The notes: generated by a model not told the origin, from the sequence alone. A DNA stretch of 64,000 bases from Marinicella meishanensis (GCF_019931145.1 NZ_JAIOUV010000008.1:1-64000), one strand, 5' to 3'. Positions 25,816-36,475 are shown, counted from the stretch's first letter. Program-made: numbers and translations.

Positions 25816-28800
25816 TCAGGGTTTGACTGGATCAACCACCAGCTGACCCAAATCATCCGAGGTGGCCCTGATTTCCGGCCGGTACATGTCTTCAATCAAA
25901 GCCGGTGGAATCACATAGGTTCCTGGGGTCACGGCCCTGGCCAAATAAAACACATGGGCATTTTGGTAACTGGACAAGGTCAAGGCTGCCACAAAACGGT
26001 CGTCCCTGAACTCACTGTGTTTGATGCGGGTGTATTGCCCCCAATCACGCACATATTTGCCATCAACTTTGATGTCATCCAATTTCAACGCATGCTCCAG
26101 ATTTTGATTTTCCAGTTCCAAACCGGCCGGCAACAAATCAACCAGCAAGGCATCTGGCAGGTAGTTGTAGGCCTCTTCCAAAGACATTTCCACATGCACC
26201 AACAACACGTCCCCGGATTTGATTTGGCGCAGGTCCACATGGTTGCCATTGAGGTCGAAATATTTTTTGCGCACCACCATGCCGTTGTTTTCTGTGCGGT
26301 GTTGCTGCAGATAGCCGTGATACTTCACATCCAGAAACACGGGTTTGTCGCCGGTGTTTTCAATGGTCACATCGGTTTTGGTGTCCAGACCGCGCCAAAC
26401 CCGGGTGAAATCCTGCGCTTGTTTGACTGCACCGGTTTGCTCACCCCGGATGAGGGCAATTTGCCATTCGCTGCCGATCGCATTGGCTTGTTTCAGTTGT
26501 TTGGAAGTTTTGAACAAGGCACTGCGTTCTTGGGTCGACAACCAGCTGCGGTTGGCCACATCTTCCTGTAGGGGTGTGATCAGGTCCAAGGTTGATTGGC
26601 TCATCTGGTTCATCAAGGGGCTTTGGGCCCCCAGGGCGATCACTTCGGCATAGTCCCGAATCTTGGAACCGTAATCACCGTAATAATCGTAGCGGTTCCT
26701 TTGCCATTTGAAATCCACCACTTGCAACCAGGCAGTCTCGGCCCGGCGGTTGTCGCCCATCAGTTCCAAACCACGGGCCAAGTGGGCCAAAGGCAATGGA
26801 CTTTGGGCTTGGTCCGCAAAGTCATCATACAAGCGCCTGAGGTCTTGCAAGCCAACCTGTTTCATTTCTGCCAGGACATACGCGGCATAGGCTTTGTATG
26901 AAATCTCAAAATGATTGCGGTGGGACAGGTACTGGGCCAAGTTGGAATCGATGCTGGCCGGTTGGCGGAGGTAATTCTGCAACCGCGTGATCGCCTGATT
27001 CAGCGGCTGCTCGGGCACCTCATACCCCAGTTTTTTCGCCCTGACCAAAAAATCAGTGACAAACACAGTCAACCAATACTCCTCAGGGTTGTTTTCCGAC
27101 CACAGGCCAAAACCACCGCTGTACAGTTGCATGCCCAACAAGCGGCTGATGGCCTGGTTGATGATGGTGTGGCGCTGATCGTACAGCTCAGTTTTGCTGA
27201 CCCCTGTCTGGGGGCCAAAATCTGACTCATCGGCCAACAACAAGGGCCAGGCGCGACTGGAGGTCTGCTCCAAACAACCATAGGGGTACTGCAACAACTG
27301 CTGCAGGTGTTCAGCCCGATTCAGCACCGGCGTGTCAGAAACTTGCAGCACGGCTTTCAGGTTGGCGGCATCAAACTTGCCATAATGGGAGTCATCCAAC
27401 TCCAAGCTTTCGCCCAACTTCAAGGTGGTTTTGTATTGGTCAGTCACCGCTGGCATGGCCGGACGCAAACCCAATTGCCAGCTGCGCTCCAAGGCAAACC
27501 CAGCAGCGGACTGGGCGCTGACCTGGATGCGGCCCAAGCCTCGGTGGGCTTGACCCATTAAGGGGATTGGCACCACTTTTTTCTCATCACCAGCCAACGA
27601 CCACTGGAACTGCGCGGTTTCACCACCCAATTCTGCATCCACCTTGACTGCCAGCGTCAACTCGGTGGGACCGTCTTCGGTGTTGTGCACCTCTAAGGTG
27701 GCATGGGTGGCATCGCCTTTGGCCAAAAACCGGGGCATGGATGTTTCCACCACGATCGGCGCTTTGATCTTGATGCGGCTGTCTGCACCCGAATACTGGT
27801 GGGCATTGAAGGCCATGGCCATCAACCTGAGTTCACCATTGAAATAAGGAATGGGCAAGGTGATTTCGGCCTCACCATTGGCATCAAATGCCACTTTTTC
27901 GGTCAACAGGGAAACGATTTGTACGTCGGCTTGGGCCTCATCCCCGCCCCGGGCGATGTCGGCATCGCCGCCAAACTTTTGCCGGGCCGTGTTGGCATCA
28001 ATCATCTCGATCAAAGCGCCATAGACATCCCTGAGCGCGGGAAAATACCGGCGCTCGGCAAAGAACCATTCAAAGGGTTTGGGGGTGACAAAGTTGCTCA
28101 CATTCAGCACCCCGGTATCCACCGCAGCCAAGGTCACATAAGTGGTTTGGTTGGGGTCGGCGTGTTGGGTTTTTACCGTCACCGTCAACGGCTCATCTGG
28201 CAGCGATGTGGCCGGATGAATCAGTTCCACTTGCAGGTTGCGGTCAGCCCGATGCAATGGCAGGTGGATCACGCCCAAAGCCCGCTTGGGCAAATGATCA
28301 CGCGCACCCAAGCTTTCGCCGGCTTTGATCACCATCACACTGGCATGCAAATCATGCCGCTGCCAGCTGGCATCAATCGGTATTTGAATCTCTTGTTGGG
28401 CTTGGTCCATGGTGATCGTCTGGTGCCACAGAATCTCGTCACTTTCCACCGTGACCAAAGCAGTTCCGACATAAGGAGCGGTGATGGTCAAAGTCGCTGG
28501 CGTACCGGCGCTCAGGTCATCGGCTTGCCAAGCCAGTTTGACTTGATCAGGCTTCTCACCACTGGCGGCATAAGGGTCATACCAACGCCAACCGGAAAAG
28601 AAGCGATAACTGGAGATCAATGTTTGGTCCTGGGTTCTGACCTCAACCCGATAACTGCCGTAATCCAACGGCAAAGTCAGTACATTGGAGCCGCTTGCTT
28701 CAATGTGGGTCACCGCGTGAAACACGGGCACCTCTTGGCTGCTGTTGCGGTAATTCCAGCCATCATCGCCCCAATGCCAGTAACGTTCGCGGTTTTCTTG

Positions 28801-30750
28801 GATCAACAACACTTCGGCATGCGGCACTTCAATGGCTGCACCGGTCCGATCCACCGCCAACAGTTCGATTGAATTGACTTGGTTGGGACTGGCGAAACGC
28901 CCGTCCCACATCGGCTTGATGCCAATGACCAATTCCTGTGGCCAGATGTATTGGTTGATGCTGCGGGCAATCGGCCGGCCGCCTGACTCATAGACATTGA
29001 CGTGGCTGCTGACTTGCAGGGGGAACTGGGTTGAATGCCAACGTTTGGGCAACGCCAAGGCCGCAGACCCCGAATCACTCAAAGTGGCGGCATCGGTGGT
29101 GAAATTGGTTTCATATTGGGTGTCGTGATTGGAACCGAAATGAAAATCTTCATGGTCGTCAAACAAGCGGGTGGTCGCCTTCACACTCACCGTGGCATCA
29201 TAGCGGTTGCCGGCAGCCGGCGCCCCATACAAGTAGTCACTTTGGATGTGGATGACGGGTTGTTCTGCCAACGGCACATGGGCCGAATCATTGCCCACGG
29301 ACAAATCCAGCTTCAAGCGTTCCGGCAAGAAGTCCTCCACCGCGAAGGGGTAATTGAAGGTCTGGTCATTGGCCAACTTGGCCTGGAATGACCACTGTCC
29401 GGTCATGGCATCGTTGGGCAAGTCAAATTCGGTCTGGTAAAAGGACAGGTCGTCACCCAGCCAACTGAATTCTTTGAACACCCGGCTGTCGGGGCGACTG
29501 ATCTTCACCCGGACCGGACTGGCTGTGACCAACTGACCATCGGCGTCCCGCAACAAGCCATTGATGTTGACCGTTTCACCGGGCCGGAACAAATCCCTGG
29601 GCGCATACAGAAACAATTCCTGCGGTTGGTAATGGCGGTGTGATAGCTTGAATTCTGACAAGTCCAATTTGGGTTGATGTAGGCGAATTAAGTTGCTGTT
29701 GTCACCATGACTGGCCAACAAATAATGCATCTTGTGAGGCTTGGACACATCCAGTTTCACGAATCCTTGGGCATCGGTGACGCCAGCATTCAGGGCTTTG
29801 CCCTGATTGTCATACACCGTGATCTGCACATCGGCATAGCTGTCGGCCGCTGGCAAGCGATGGGCAAACACCGCCACCGATTGGCGATAGACCCGGGTGT
29901 GTAATCCGATGTCAGTTTGCATGAACCAGGTTGAAGCAAACTCATAGTCATACAAATCATCGGGCATCAGGGTCACGAAGTAAGTGCCCGCTGGCTTGAT
30001 GGCCTCGATGTCACCAATGGGCAGGTTGTGGTTTTCCAGCTTGTTTTTGGTTTGATCCAAATCGTAATGGCTGGTGTAAACCAAATCAGCCATGCGATTC
30101 AATTGTTTCAGGCTGTAGATGTCGCGTTTGTTGGGGTGCTGTAAAAACACATGCAATTGTTCCGGCTTGATGCGCCAGAATTTCACTTCCACGGCATCCA
30201 CATTGACCGCTTCTATCGGCAAATGACGGTCGGTTTTTAGCAAAGTGTTGCCTTGGGACAAAAACCGCGCCGACTTTTTTTGCGATTGGGTTTGGATGGT
30301 TTTCTTGGTGGCTTGCGAGAGGATTTTGCCATTGGCACTGACCAGAGATTGTCCCACCTCAACCACATATTCGGTGTCCGCTTCAATGAATGGATCGTAC
30401 AGGGCCATGCGGTTGTTGCTGAAAATCCAATGACTGTCGACGGGCGCACCTTGGGACCGCACCCGAATCAAGTGCGACCAATCCTGATCGGGTTTCAGCG
30501 GCAGGTTGAAGTTGATCTGCAAGGCACTGGTGTTGTCATAAATCCCTTCAGTGATGCTGAGCACTTTGAATGGTGTTTGCTCATTGACCACCAGCTCGGC
30601 CGGTGCCGCTGCTGCAATGGCCGCTGGGTCACTGGCGGCGGGTTGTGCGGTGATGGCTTCTTCGCTGGCGGCGTCAGTTTGTTCGGTGCGGCTGTCTTGG
30701 CCACAGGCCACCAAGCACAAACATAAAATCAAGGCGTGAATGTGTTTCAT
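25816..30750 (-). CDS. Bacterial alpha-2-macroglobulin lipoprotein (YfhM-like)
   Basis: 1644 residues. The lipobox L-V-A-C ends at Cys16. Multiple macroglobulin (MG) beta domains are followed by the thioester motif C1159-L-E-Q in Y-P-Y-G-C-L-E-Q-T and an alpha/alpha-toroid thioester domain. The intact thioester sets it apart from thioester-lacking homologues. Such proteins are proposed to trap attacking proteases in the periplasm, with the partner PBP1C repairing the wall. It lies 10 bases upstream of pbpC on the same strand, and the two are almost certainly one operon. The 204 bases before its start separate it from the divergent lol genes. Confidence 0.95.
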   Translation of the reverse strand: MKHIHALILCLCLVACGQDSRTEQTDAASEEAITAQPAASDPAAIAAAAPAELVVNEQTPFKVLSITEGIYDNTSALQINFNLPLKPDQDWSHLIRVRSQGAPVDSHWIFSNNRMALYDPFIEADTEYVVEVGQSLVSANGKILSQATKKTIQTQSQKKSARFLSQGNTLLKTDRHLPIEAVNVDAVEVKFWRIKPEQLHVFLQHPNKRDIYSLKQLNRMADLVYTSHYDLDQTKNKLENHNLPIGDIEAIKPAGTYFVTLMPDDLYDYEFASTWFMQTDIGLHTRVYRQSVAVFAHRLPAADSYADVQITVYDNQGKALNAGVTDAQGFVKLDVSKPHKMHYLLASHGDNSNLIRLHQPKLDLSEFKLSHRHYQPQELFLYAPRDLFRPGETVNINGLLRDADGQLVTASPVRVKISRPDSRVFKEFSWLGDDLSFYQTEFDLPNDAMTGQWSFQAKLANDQTFNYPFAVEDFLPERLKLDLSVGNDSAHVPLAEQPVIHIQSDYLYGAPAAGNRYDATVSVKATTRLFDDHEDFHFGSNHDTQYETNFTTDAATLSDSGSAALALPKRWHSTQFPLQVSSHVNVYESGGRPIARSINQYIWPQELVIGIKPMWDGRFASPNQVNSIELLAVDRTGAAIEVPHAEVLLIQENRERYWHWGDDGWNYRNSSQEVPVFHAVTHIEASGSNVLTLPLDYGSYRVEVRTQDQTLISSYRFFSGWRWYDPYAASGEKPDQVKLAWQADDLSAGTPATLTITAPYVGTALVTVESDEILWHQTITMDQAQQEIQIPIDASWQRHDLHASVMVIKAGESLGARDHLPKRALGVIHLPLHRADRNLQVELIHPATSLPDEPLTVTVKTQHADPNQTTYVTLAAVDTGVLNVSNFVTPKPFEWFFAERRYFPALRDVYGALIEMIDANTARQKFGGDADIARGGDEAQADVQIVSLLTEKVAFDANGEAEITLPIPYFNGELRLMAMAFNAHQYSGADSRIKIKAPIVVETSMPRFLAKGDATHATLEVHNTEDGPTELTLAVKVDAELGGETAQFQWSLAGDEKKVVPIPLMGQAHRGLGRIQVSAQSAAGFALERSWQLGLRPAMPAVTDQYKTTLKLGESLELDDSHYGKFDAANLKAVLQVSDTPVLNRAEHLQQLLQYPYGCLEQTSSRAWPLLLADESDFGPQTGVSKTELYDQRHTIINQAISRLLGMQLYSGGFGLWSENNPEEYWLTVFVTDFLVRAKKLGYEVPEQPLNQAITRLQNYLRQPASIDSNLAQYLSHRNHFEISYKAYAAYVLAEMKQVGLQDLRRLYDDFADQAQSPLPLAHLARGLELMGDNRRAETAWLQVVDFKWQRNRYDYYGDYGSKIRDYAEVIALGAQSPLMNQMSQSTLDLITPLQEDVANRSWLSTQERSALFKTSKQLKQANAIGSEWQIALIRGEQTGAVKQAQDFTRVWRGLDTKTDVTIENTGDKPVFLDVKYHGYLQQHRTENNGMVVRKKYFDLNGNHVDLRQIKSGDVLLVHVEMSLEEAYNYLPDALLVDLLPAGLELENQNLEHALKLDDIKVDGKYVRDWGQYTRIKHSEFRDDRFVAALTLSSYQNAHVFYLARAVTPGTYVIPPALIEDMYRPEIRATSDDLGQLVVDPVKP

Positions 30751-30954
30751 GAACTTTTTAATCTCTGGTTTGATGTGAATGGCTTGAGTATATAAAAGAT
30801 GTCTGTTGTTTTTATGTTTTATTGTGGCAATTGTGTGGCAAACCCGGCTGTTGCCGAATGCATCACATTTTTTCGGCCCAACAAAACTTTATAAGAATAG
30901 ATTGAGTCTGATGGGTCTTTGAGCCACAATACGGCTGACTCAGTGGAACTGTTT

Positions 30955-32199
30955 ATGAACTTACCCCTATTTATTGGACTCAGGTACACCAAAGCCAAAC
31001 GCAAGAATCATTTCATTTCGTTCATCTCTTTGATTTCGATGGCCGGCATTGCGCTGGGGGTGATGACCGTCATCGTGGTGATTTCGGTGATGAATGGTTT
31101 CAACAAGGAATTCCAACAACGCATGCTCAGCACGGTGTCGCATGCCACCATCTCAGCCTTCAAAGGCGAGCACCTGAACGAATGGCAGAATGCCGTTGAC
31201 CGGGTGACCGATCAACCCCAGGTCTTGGGGGCCGCACCCTACATCCAAACCGAAGGCATGTTGCAAGGGTTTCGCACCGAAGGTGCGCTGATTCAGGGGG
31301 TCTTGCCGGCCTTGGAACGGCAGGTCACTGAATTTCAAGAGGCCATGCAATACGGCACTTTGGAAGACCTGCAAGACGGCGAATTTAACATCATATTGGG
31401 GGTCGATTTGGCGGCCCACCTGGGGGTCATTCCGGGTGACACCGTGATGCTCTACGTGCCTGAGTTCAGGACCACCGCAGTCGGGGTCACCCCACGGCTC
31501 AAACGCTTCACCGTATCGGGGATTTTTGAAGTGGGCATGTATGAATATGATTTCAAACTGGCCCTGGTGCACCTGGAAGACGCCAGAAAACTGTTGCGCA
31601 TGCCGACTGGGTCGGCCGAAGGGGTGCGCATCAAAGTCGATGATTTGATGCAAGCACCGCGCATTGCCCGCGACCTGGCCCCTGAGTTGGATGGCTTTTA
31701 CCGCATTCGTGACTGGACCCAGGAGCACGTCAACTTTTTCAAAGCCACCCGCACCGAACGCATGGTGATGTTCATCATTTTGTCGATGATTGTGGCGGTG
31801 GCGGCCTTCAACATCCTCTCCACCTTGGTGATGCTGGTTACCGAGAAACAAGCGGATGTGGCCATCTTGCGGACTTTGGGCATGTCCGGGGCCCAAATCA
31901 TGGGCATTTTCATGGTCACGGGTACCTTGATCGGTTTGATTGGGACCACCATCGGCACCATCGCGGGCATCTTGTTTGCCATCAACATCAACAGCATCAT
32001 CCAAACCTTGGAGGGCTGGTTCAACACCGAATTCTTGTCCAAAGACGTGTATTACATCACCGAAATATCAGCCGACTTACAAACCACAGACGTGGTGACC
32101 ATCGTCTCCATTGCCTTTGGCTTGTCGATCTTGGCCACTTTGTACCCGGCATGGCGGGCATCACGGGTGGCACCAGCGGAGGCTTTGCGTTATGAATGA
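30955..32199 (+). CDS. Lipoprotein-releasing ABC transporter permease (LolC/LolE family)
   Basis: 414 residues. It has an N-terminal helix at residues ~27-48 (F-I-S-L-I-S-M-A-G-I-A-L-G-V-M), a large periplasmic MacB-like domain and three C-terminal FtsX helices. This is the standard LolC/E topology. With LolD it extracts outer-membrane lipoproteins from the inner membrane and passes them to LolA. I start at ATG 30955 (M-N-L-P-L-F-I-G-L-R-Y), which is the family-typical N-terminus; a TTG 36 bases upstream is in frame but less likely. Only one permease gene is present here. It either acts as a homodimer (LolF-like) or has a partner elsewhere. Confidence 0.93.
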   Translation: MNLPLFIGLRYTKAKRKNHFISFISLISMAGIALGVMTVIVVISVMNGFNKEFQQRMLSTVSHATISAFKGEHLNEWQNAVDRVTDQPQVLGAAPYIQTEGMLQGFRTEGALIQGVLPALERQVTEFQEAMQYGTLEDLQDGEFNIILGVDLAAHLGVIPGDTVMLYVPEFRTTAVGVTPRLKRFTVSGIFEVGMYEYDFKLALVHLEDARKLLRMPTGSAEGVRIKVDDLMQAPRIARDLAPELDGFYRIRDWTQEHVNFFKATRTERMVMFIILSMIVAVAAFNILSTLVMLVTEKQADVAILRTLGMSGAQIMGIFMVTGTLIGLIGTTIGTIAGILFAININSIIQTLEGWFNTEFLSKDVYYITEISADLQTTDVVTIVSIAFGLSILATLYPAWRASRVAPAEALRYE

Positions 32200-32881
32200 T
32201 CAAGCCGTGTTGCAATGTCAGAACCTGGCCAAACATTTCACCGATGGCCAGCGCAAAATTCAGATCTTTGAACAATTGAATTTCCAGGTCAAAGCCGGGG
32301 AAACCGTGGCCATCATGGGCGCCTCCGGCACCGGTAAAAGCACCCTGTTGCATTTGCTGGGGGGACTGGACACACCCACCGCCGGTGACATCTTCATTCA
32401 AGGCCAAGCGATGTCGTCACTGAACAGCAAACAACGCGGCCGCTTGCGCAATCAATACCTGGGGTTTGTCTATCAATTCCATCATTTGTTGCCCGAGTTT
32501 TCGGCCCTGGAAAATGTCATGATGCCGTTGTTGATTGCCAAAACCCCCAGCGCCAAAGCCCGCCAAACCGCGCAGGACATTTTGGCTCAAGTCGGCTTAT
32601 CCGAACGCCTGAGTCACCGCCCGGCACAACTTTCCGGTGGTGAAAGGCAGCGTGCGGCCATTGCGCGGGCCATGGTCACCCAACCGGCTTGCATCTTGGC
32701 CGATGAGCCGACCGGCAACCTCGATGAAGACACCGCCAGTGCAGTGATGCGCCTGTTTCTGGACCTCAAACAACAGTTTCAAACGGCTTTGGTGGTGGTC
32801 ACCCACGATCAGAAAGTCGCCAACTTGATGGACCACAATTACTTGCTCAGACATGGAGAGCTGGCACTTGCGCCGCCATGA
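32192..32881 (+). CDS. lolD: Lipoprotein-releasing system ATP-binding protein
   Basis: 229-residue ATPase with Walker [10 protein letters not shown], signature L-S-G-G-E-R-Q-R and Walker [12 protein letters not shown], typical of the LolD/MacB subfamily. The ATG at 32192 overlaps the end of the permease gene by eight bases, so translation is coupled. It supplies ATP hydrolysis for lipoprotein release from the inner membrane. Its 3' end overlaps the following comEC frame by about 29 bases. Confidence 0.95.
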   Translation: MNDQAVLQCQNLAKHFTDGQRKIQIFEQLNFQVKAGETVAIMGASGTGKSTLLHLLGGLDTPTAGDIFIQGQAMSSLNSKQRGRLRNQYLGFVYQFHHLLPEFSALENVMMPLLIAKTPSAKARQTAQDILAQVGLSERLSHRPAQLSGGERQRAAIARAMVTQPACILADEPTGNLDEDTASAVMRLFLDLKQQFQTALVVVTHDQKVANLMDHNYLLRHGELALAPP

Positions 32882-35147
32882 AGCCAGTCATGGATCACTG
32901 AAACCAGTCCACGCCCTGGCCTGTTTGCTGGGCGCGAGTCAAATCCTGTGGTTGCCCAGCATCACCGAAACGGCTTTGTTCGGCTTGGCTGCCTGTTGCC
33001 TCGTTTTGGCCTGGGCGGCGGTGTTTCACCACCGCCATTGGGCGCTGGCCTGGTGGTTGGTGACGGGTTTGCTTTGGGCCCTGTTACACGCCCACCAACA
33101 AAACCAGCAACAACACCCCAATCCCAGCCAAGCGAGCCTCACGGTGCGGGTGGACAGTTTGCCCAAAACCACCCCCAACAAAGTCAGTTTCATCGGCACC
33201 GATCCAACCAGTGGCCGACAATACCAATTCAGCCACTATGCCAACCAAGCCCTGCCCCATTACCAAAGCGGCCATTGGTATCAACTCGAAGTCAACATCA
33301 AACCCCCACATGGCACCGCCAACGGGGTCGGCTTTGACCGTGAGAAATGGCTGTTCAGACATGGCATTGATGGTTTGGCCAGCATCAAACACAGCGCCCC
33401 CTTGCCGGCCTTGAATCCCACCGGCCAGACCATCAATGGCTGGCGCCAGGCTTGGTCTGAACGCCTTGATCAGGCCTTCATCCAGCCCCGGGTCAATGCC
33501 TTGGTGCAAGCGCTGACCATCGGTGACAAAACCCATTTCTCGGCCAGCGACCGAAATTTGTTTCAACAAACCGGCACCGCCCACCTGATTGCCATTTCCG
33601 GCCTGCACATCGGCATGGTGGCTTGGGTCGGTTGGCTGCTTGGGGCTTGGCTGTATCGGCTGTGGCCGCAACCACGCATCACCCGACCTTTGTTACAAGT
33701 GGTGCTGGGCTTGTTGTTGGCCGCGGCCTATGCCGCCTTGGCCGGCTTCACAGTGGCCACCCAACGGGCCTTGGTGATGTTGTTGGTTTATGGCCTGATG
33801 CGGCTGTCCAGGCGCCCGACTTGGGGCTGGGATGTGTGGTCGGTCAGCTTGTTGGTGGTGCTGTTGTTGGACCCCATGCAGGTGCTGGACGCGGGTTTTT
33901 GGTTGTCATTCACGGCGGTGGCCATTTTGATTTTGGCGTTTGCTGGACAGGCGGCCAACAGCAACCGCTGGTGGGTCTTCACCCGCATGCAATTCATCCT
34001 GTTGCTGGGCATGTTGCCATTGAGCCTGTTGCTGTTCACCCGAATTAATCTGCTTGGGCCCTGGGTCAACCTGTTGATGATCCCTTTGATGACCTTCGTG
34101 CTGGTGCCGCTGTTGCTGCTGTTGTTGCTGTTGGGCAGTGTGTGGGCAACCTTCCCAGGCTGGCTGGTCACCGCCATTGACTGGGTCAGTCTGCAGCTGC
34201 TGCATTGCTTGGATTGGTTCCATCAATTCGATGGCTGGTCGGTGGTTTGGGGCGTACCCCACGGCTGGCAGTTCCTGCTCATCGTGGCTGGGGTGCTGTG
34301 GTTGTTGTTGCCGCGGGCGGTGCCACAACGCGCCTGGGGGCTGTTGTTGCTGGTTCTGGGCTTGATCCGGCCACCCAATGCCATCCCCCACGGCCACCTG
34401 CAGGCCCATTTTTTGGATGTGGGCCAGGCTTTGTCGGTGCTGATCAGGACCCAAAACCACAATTTGCTGTACGATGTGGGTGCGGCACACGACAGCGGCT
34501 TCAACCTGGCCGATGCGGTGGTCATTCCATACTTACAACAACAGCACATTGGACAACTCGATGCGCTGGTGCTGTCCCACCGGGACAATGACCATTCAGG
34601 GGCTGCCAATGCTTTGTTGAGACAAGTACCAACCGACATGGTTTGGGGCACCGAAGACCATCACCAAGCCTGTGTGGCTGGTCAGCGGTGGCAGTGGGAC
34701 GGGGTGACTTTTGAATTTCTCAGCCCCTTGAATCTCACACCTTATTTGCGCAACAACAGTTCCTGTGTGTTGAAAATCAGCAATGCTTCACACAGCCTGT
34801 TGCTGCCCGGTGACATTGAAGCCCCGGTCGAATACCGCTTGACCCAACAAGCGCCTGAGACCATCAATGCCGACGTGATGTTGATGCCCCATCACGGCAG
34901 CAAAACCTCCTCCACCGATGCCTTCCTTGATGCCGTCAATCCCAGTTGGGTGATCAATTCATCCGGGGCCCACAACCCATTCAATCACCCTGCGCCCACC
35001 GTCGTTCAACGCTATACCGACCGGGCCATGCCCATCCTCGACACCCAACAGCATGGCTTGCTCCAATGGCACAGCCACCCGACACCACACACGCGGTCTT
35101 ACCGCGCGCGGCACCAACGAATTTGGCGCGCAAAAAAGCCCGAATGA
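32853..35147 (+). CDS. comEC: DNA internalisation/competence membrane protein ComEC (Rec2)
   Basis: 764 residues, the usual ComEC length. It has the N-terminal DUF4131-type segment, a central Competence domain with multiple helices (H-L-I-A-I-S-G-L-H-I-G-M is diagnostic) and a C-terminal metallo-beta-lactamase fold (F-L-D-V-G-Q-A, S-H-R-D-N-D-H-S-G, M-P-H-H-G-S-K). It forms the inner-membrane channel for transforming single-stranded DNA. It follows lolD with an overlap, an arrangement common in Gammaproteobacteria. Its stop codon lies inside the loop of the terminator hairpin at 35132-35159. Confidence 0.95.
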   Translation: MESWHLRRHEASHGSLKPVHALACLLGASQILWLPSITETALFGLAACCLVLAWAAVFHHRHWALAWWLVTGLLWALLHAHQQNQQQHPNPSQASLTVRVDSLPKTTPNKVSFIGTDPTSGRQYQFSHYANQALPHYQSGHWYQLEVNIKPPHGTANGVGFDREKWLFRHGIDGLASIKHSAPLPALNPTGQTINGWRQAWSERLDQAFIQPRVNALVQALTIGDKTHFSASDRNLFQQTGTAHLIAISGLHIGMVAWVGWLLGAWLYRLWPQPRITRPLLQVVLGLLLAAAYAALAGFTVATQRALVMLLVYGLMRLSRRPTWGWDVWSVSLLVVLLLDPMQVLDAGFWLSFTAVAILILAFAGQAANSNRWWVFTRMQFILLLGMLPLSLLLFTRINLLGPWVNLLMIPLMTFVLVPLLLLLLLLGSVWATFPGWLVTAIDWVSLQLLHCLDWFHQFDGWSVVWGVPHGWQFLLIVAGVLWLLLPRAVPQRAWGLLLLVLGLIRPPNAIPHGHLQAHFLDVGQALSVLIRTQNHNLLYDVGAAHDSGFNLADAVVIPYLQQQHIGQLDALVLSHRDNDHSGAANALLRQVPTDMVWGTEDHHQACVAGQRWQWDGVTFEFLSPLNLTPYLRNNSSCVLKISNASHSLLLPGDIEAPVEYRLTQQAPETINADVMLMPHHGSKTSSTDAFLDAVNPSWVINSSGAHNPFNHPAPTVVQRYTDRAMPILDTQQHGLLQWHSHPTPHTRSYRARHQRIWRAKKPE

Positions 35148-35159
35148 ATCGGGCTTTTT
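35132..35159. terminator. Terminator of the lol-comEC operon
   Basis: AGCCCGA/TCGGGCT stem with a five-base loop, flanked by six A and five T. The comEC stop codon is in the loop. The OmpA-family gene converges on it from the right. Confidence 0.85.
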
Positions 35160-35181
35160 CAGGTTCATGGTCAACCGTGAA

Positions 35182-36297
35182 TCAGTCTTGGATGACCAAC
35201 TCAGTGCGGCGGTTCTTGGCCCGGCCTTCTTCGGTGTCATTGGTCGCAATCGGACTCAATTCACCATAGCCTTTCCAAGTCATGCGCTCTGCCGCCACGC
35301 CTTTGTCGACCAAGTAGTTATACACCACTTTGGCCCGGCGCTCGGACAGTTTCTGATTGTATGCTTCCGAAGCGGTTGAGTCGGTGTGACCAGCCACTTC
35401 AACCACGATGGTGCCGTGTTCACCCATGGTTTTGACCGCGGCATCCAAAATCGCGATCGACTCAGGACGCAAAGTCGCTTTGTCGACATCGAAATGCACC
35501 CCTTGCAGCTCAATCACCACCTGCACTTCACAACCATTTTCGTCCACGGTGGCACCGGCACGGGTGTTGGGGCATTGGTCTTTGGAGTTCATCACGCCAT
35601 CGTTGTCGTCATCACCGTCATGGCAGCCATACGCATCCACAGCCATCCCTGCTGGGGTGTCGGGACACCGGTCATTTTGGTCACTGACACCATCACCATC
35701 CGAGTCCAACTGCGGCGCTGGCTCAACCAGCGGCTCGGCTGCAGGGGCTTCGGAGGCGGCACCCAAGGCGATGTTCAGGCCCATGCTGAACAGGTAGTCA
35801 TCATAGCTGCTGTTGGTTCCAACATAATCATCGGTATCCAGACGGTATTTGACTTCGGTGATGAAACCCACGCGATCGGTGATGCTTTTGCGCAAACCAG
35901 CACTCAGGTTCAACATCAAGTCAGAAGAGTCCACGCCACGGGCGGCACCACTGCCGTTGTGGTCCAGGTAGCCGGCACCCATGCCCAGAAAGGGGCGCAT
36001 GCTGCCAGGCTCACTGAAGTGGTAGCGGGCCATCAGACCCAGGCCGGTTTGGTCCACCGAACCACCGGTGTCTTCAGCGTCGAAACTGCTGCTGTCCAAT
36101 TCAAAATCAAGTGACCAATTCTCATTCAAGAACTTGCCCAGACCCAAACCCAAACCGAAGTTGGACTCCAGGTTTTTGGCGCTGTCAGTGGCGGTGAAAA
36201 TCAAACTGGGTGACAACATCCAGCGGTCATCATAATCATTGGCCAAGGCCGCCCCTGCCACAAAAGACATGGACACAGCCAAAAGTTTCTTTTTCAT
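35182..36297 (-). CDS. OmpA-family outer-membrane protein with thrombospondin type-3 repeats
   Basis: 371 residues. A signal peptide ends at A-L-A-N. An eight-strand beta-barrel-like region covers about residues 20-185. An Ala/Pro/Glu-rich linker and two Ca-binding type-3 repeats (D-S-D-G-D-G-V-S-D-Q-N-D-R-C-P-D-T and D-G-D-D-D-N-D-G-V) follow. The C-terminal OmpA peptidoglycan-binding domain has H-F-D-V-D-K-A-T-L-R-P and A-G-H-T-D-S-T-A-S-E-A-Y-N-Q-K-L-S-E-R-R-A. It anchors the outer membrane to the wall. AGGAG precedes the ATG, and an extended -10 promoter lies 34-42 bases upstream. Confidence 0.95.
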   Translation of the reverse strand: MKKKLLAVSMSFVAGAALANDYDDRWMLSPSLIFTATDSAKNLESNFGLGLGLGKFLNENWSLDFELDSSSFDAEDTGGSVDQTGLGLMARYHFSEPGSMRPFLGMGAGYLDHNGSGAARGVDSSDLMLNLSAGLRKSITDRVGFITEVKYRLDTDDYVGTNSSYDDYLFSMGLNIALGAASEAPAAEPLVEPAPQLDSDGDGVSDQNDRCPDTPAGMAVDAYGCHDGDDDNDGVMNSKDQCPNTRAGATVDENGCEVQVVIELQGVHFDVDKATLRPESIAILDAAVKTMGEHGTIVVEVAGHTDSTASEAYNQKLSERRAKVVYNYLVDKGVAAERMTWKGYGELSPIATNDTEEGRAKNRRTELVIQD

Positions 36298-36331
36298 TGT
36301 TTCTCTCCTAACGAAATGAATTCAAAGCGAA

Positions 36332-36340
36332 ATTATAGCA
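36332..36340 (-). promoter_or_regulatory. Extended -10 promoter of the OmpA-family gene
   Basis: Minus-strand TGCTATAAT, a perfect -10 hexamer with the TGn extension. The -35 is weak. Confidence 0.65.
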
Positions 36341-36475
36341 CACCGCTGATCCCTGAAAAGCGTCTGCAACGGTGTTTTACATTTCATTTAATTCCGCATC
36401 TTGCCAAGCAAAAATGACTGAATCATGACATTCTGATGACCAATTATGATGCCTTGTCTGCTGGCCGCTTTAGGC

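Noticed and set aside
30819-31004. A 61-residue minus-strand frame before the lolC/E gene
   Set aside because: No ribosome site, no recognisable motif, and it overlaps the lolC/E start region; the AT-rich gap is better explained as promoters.
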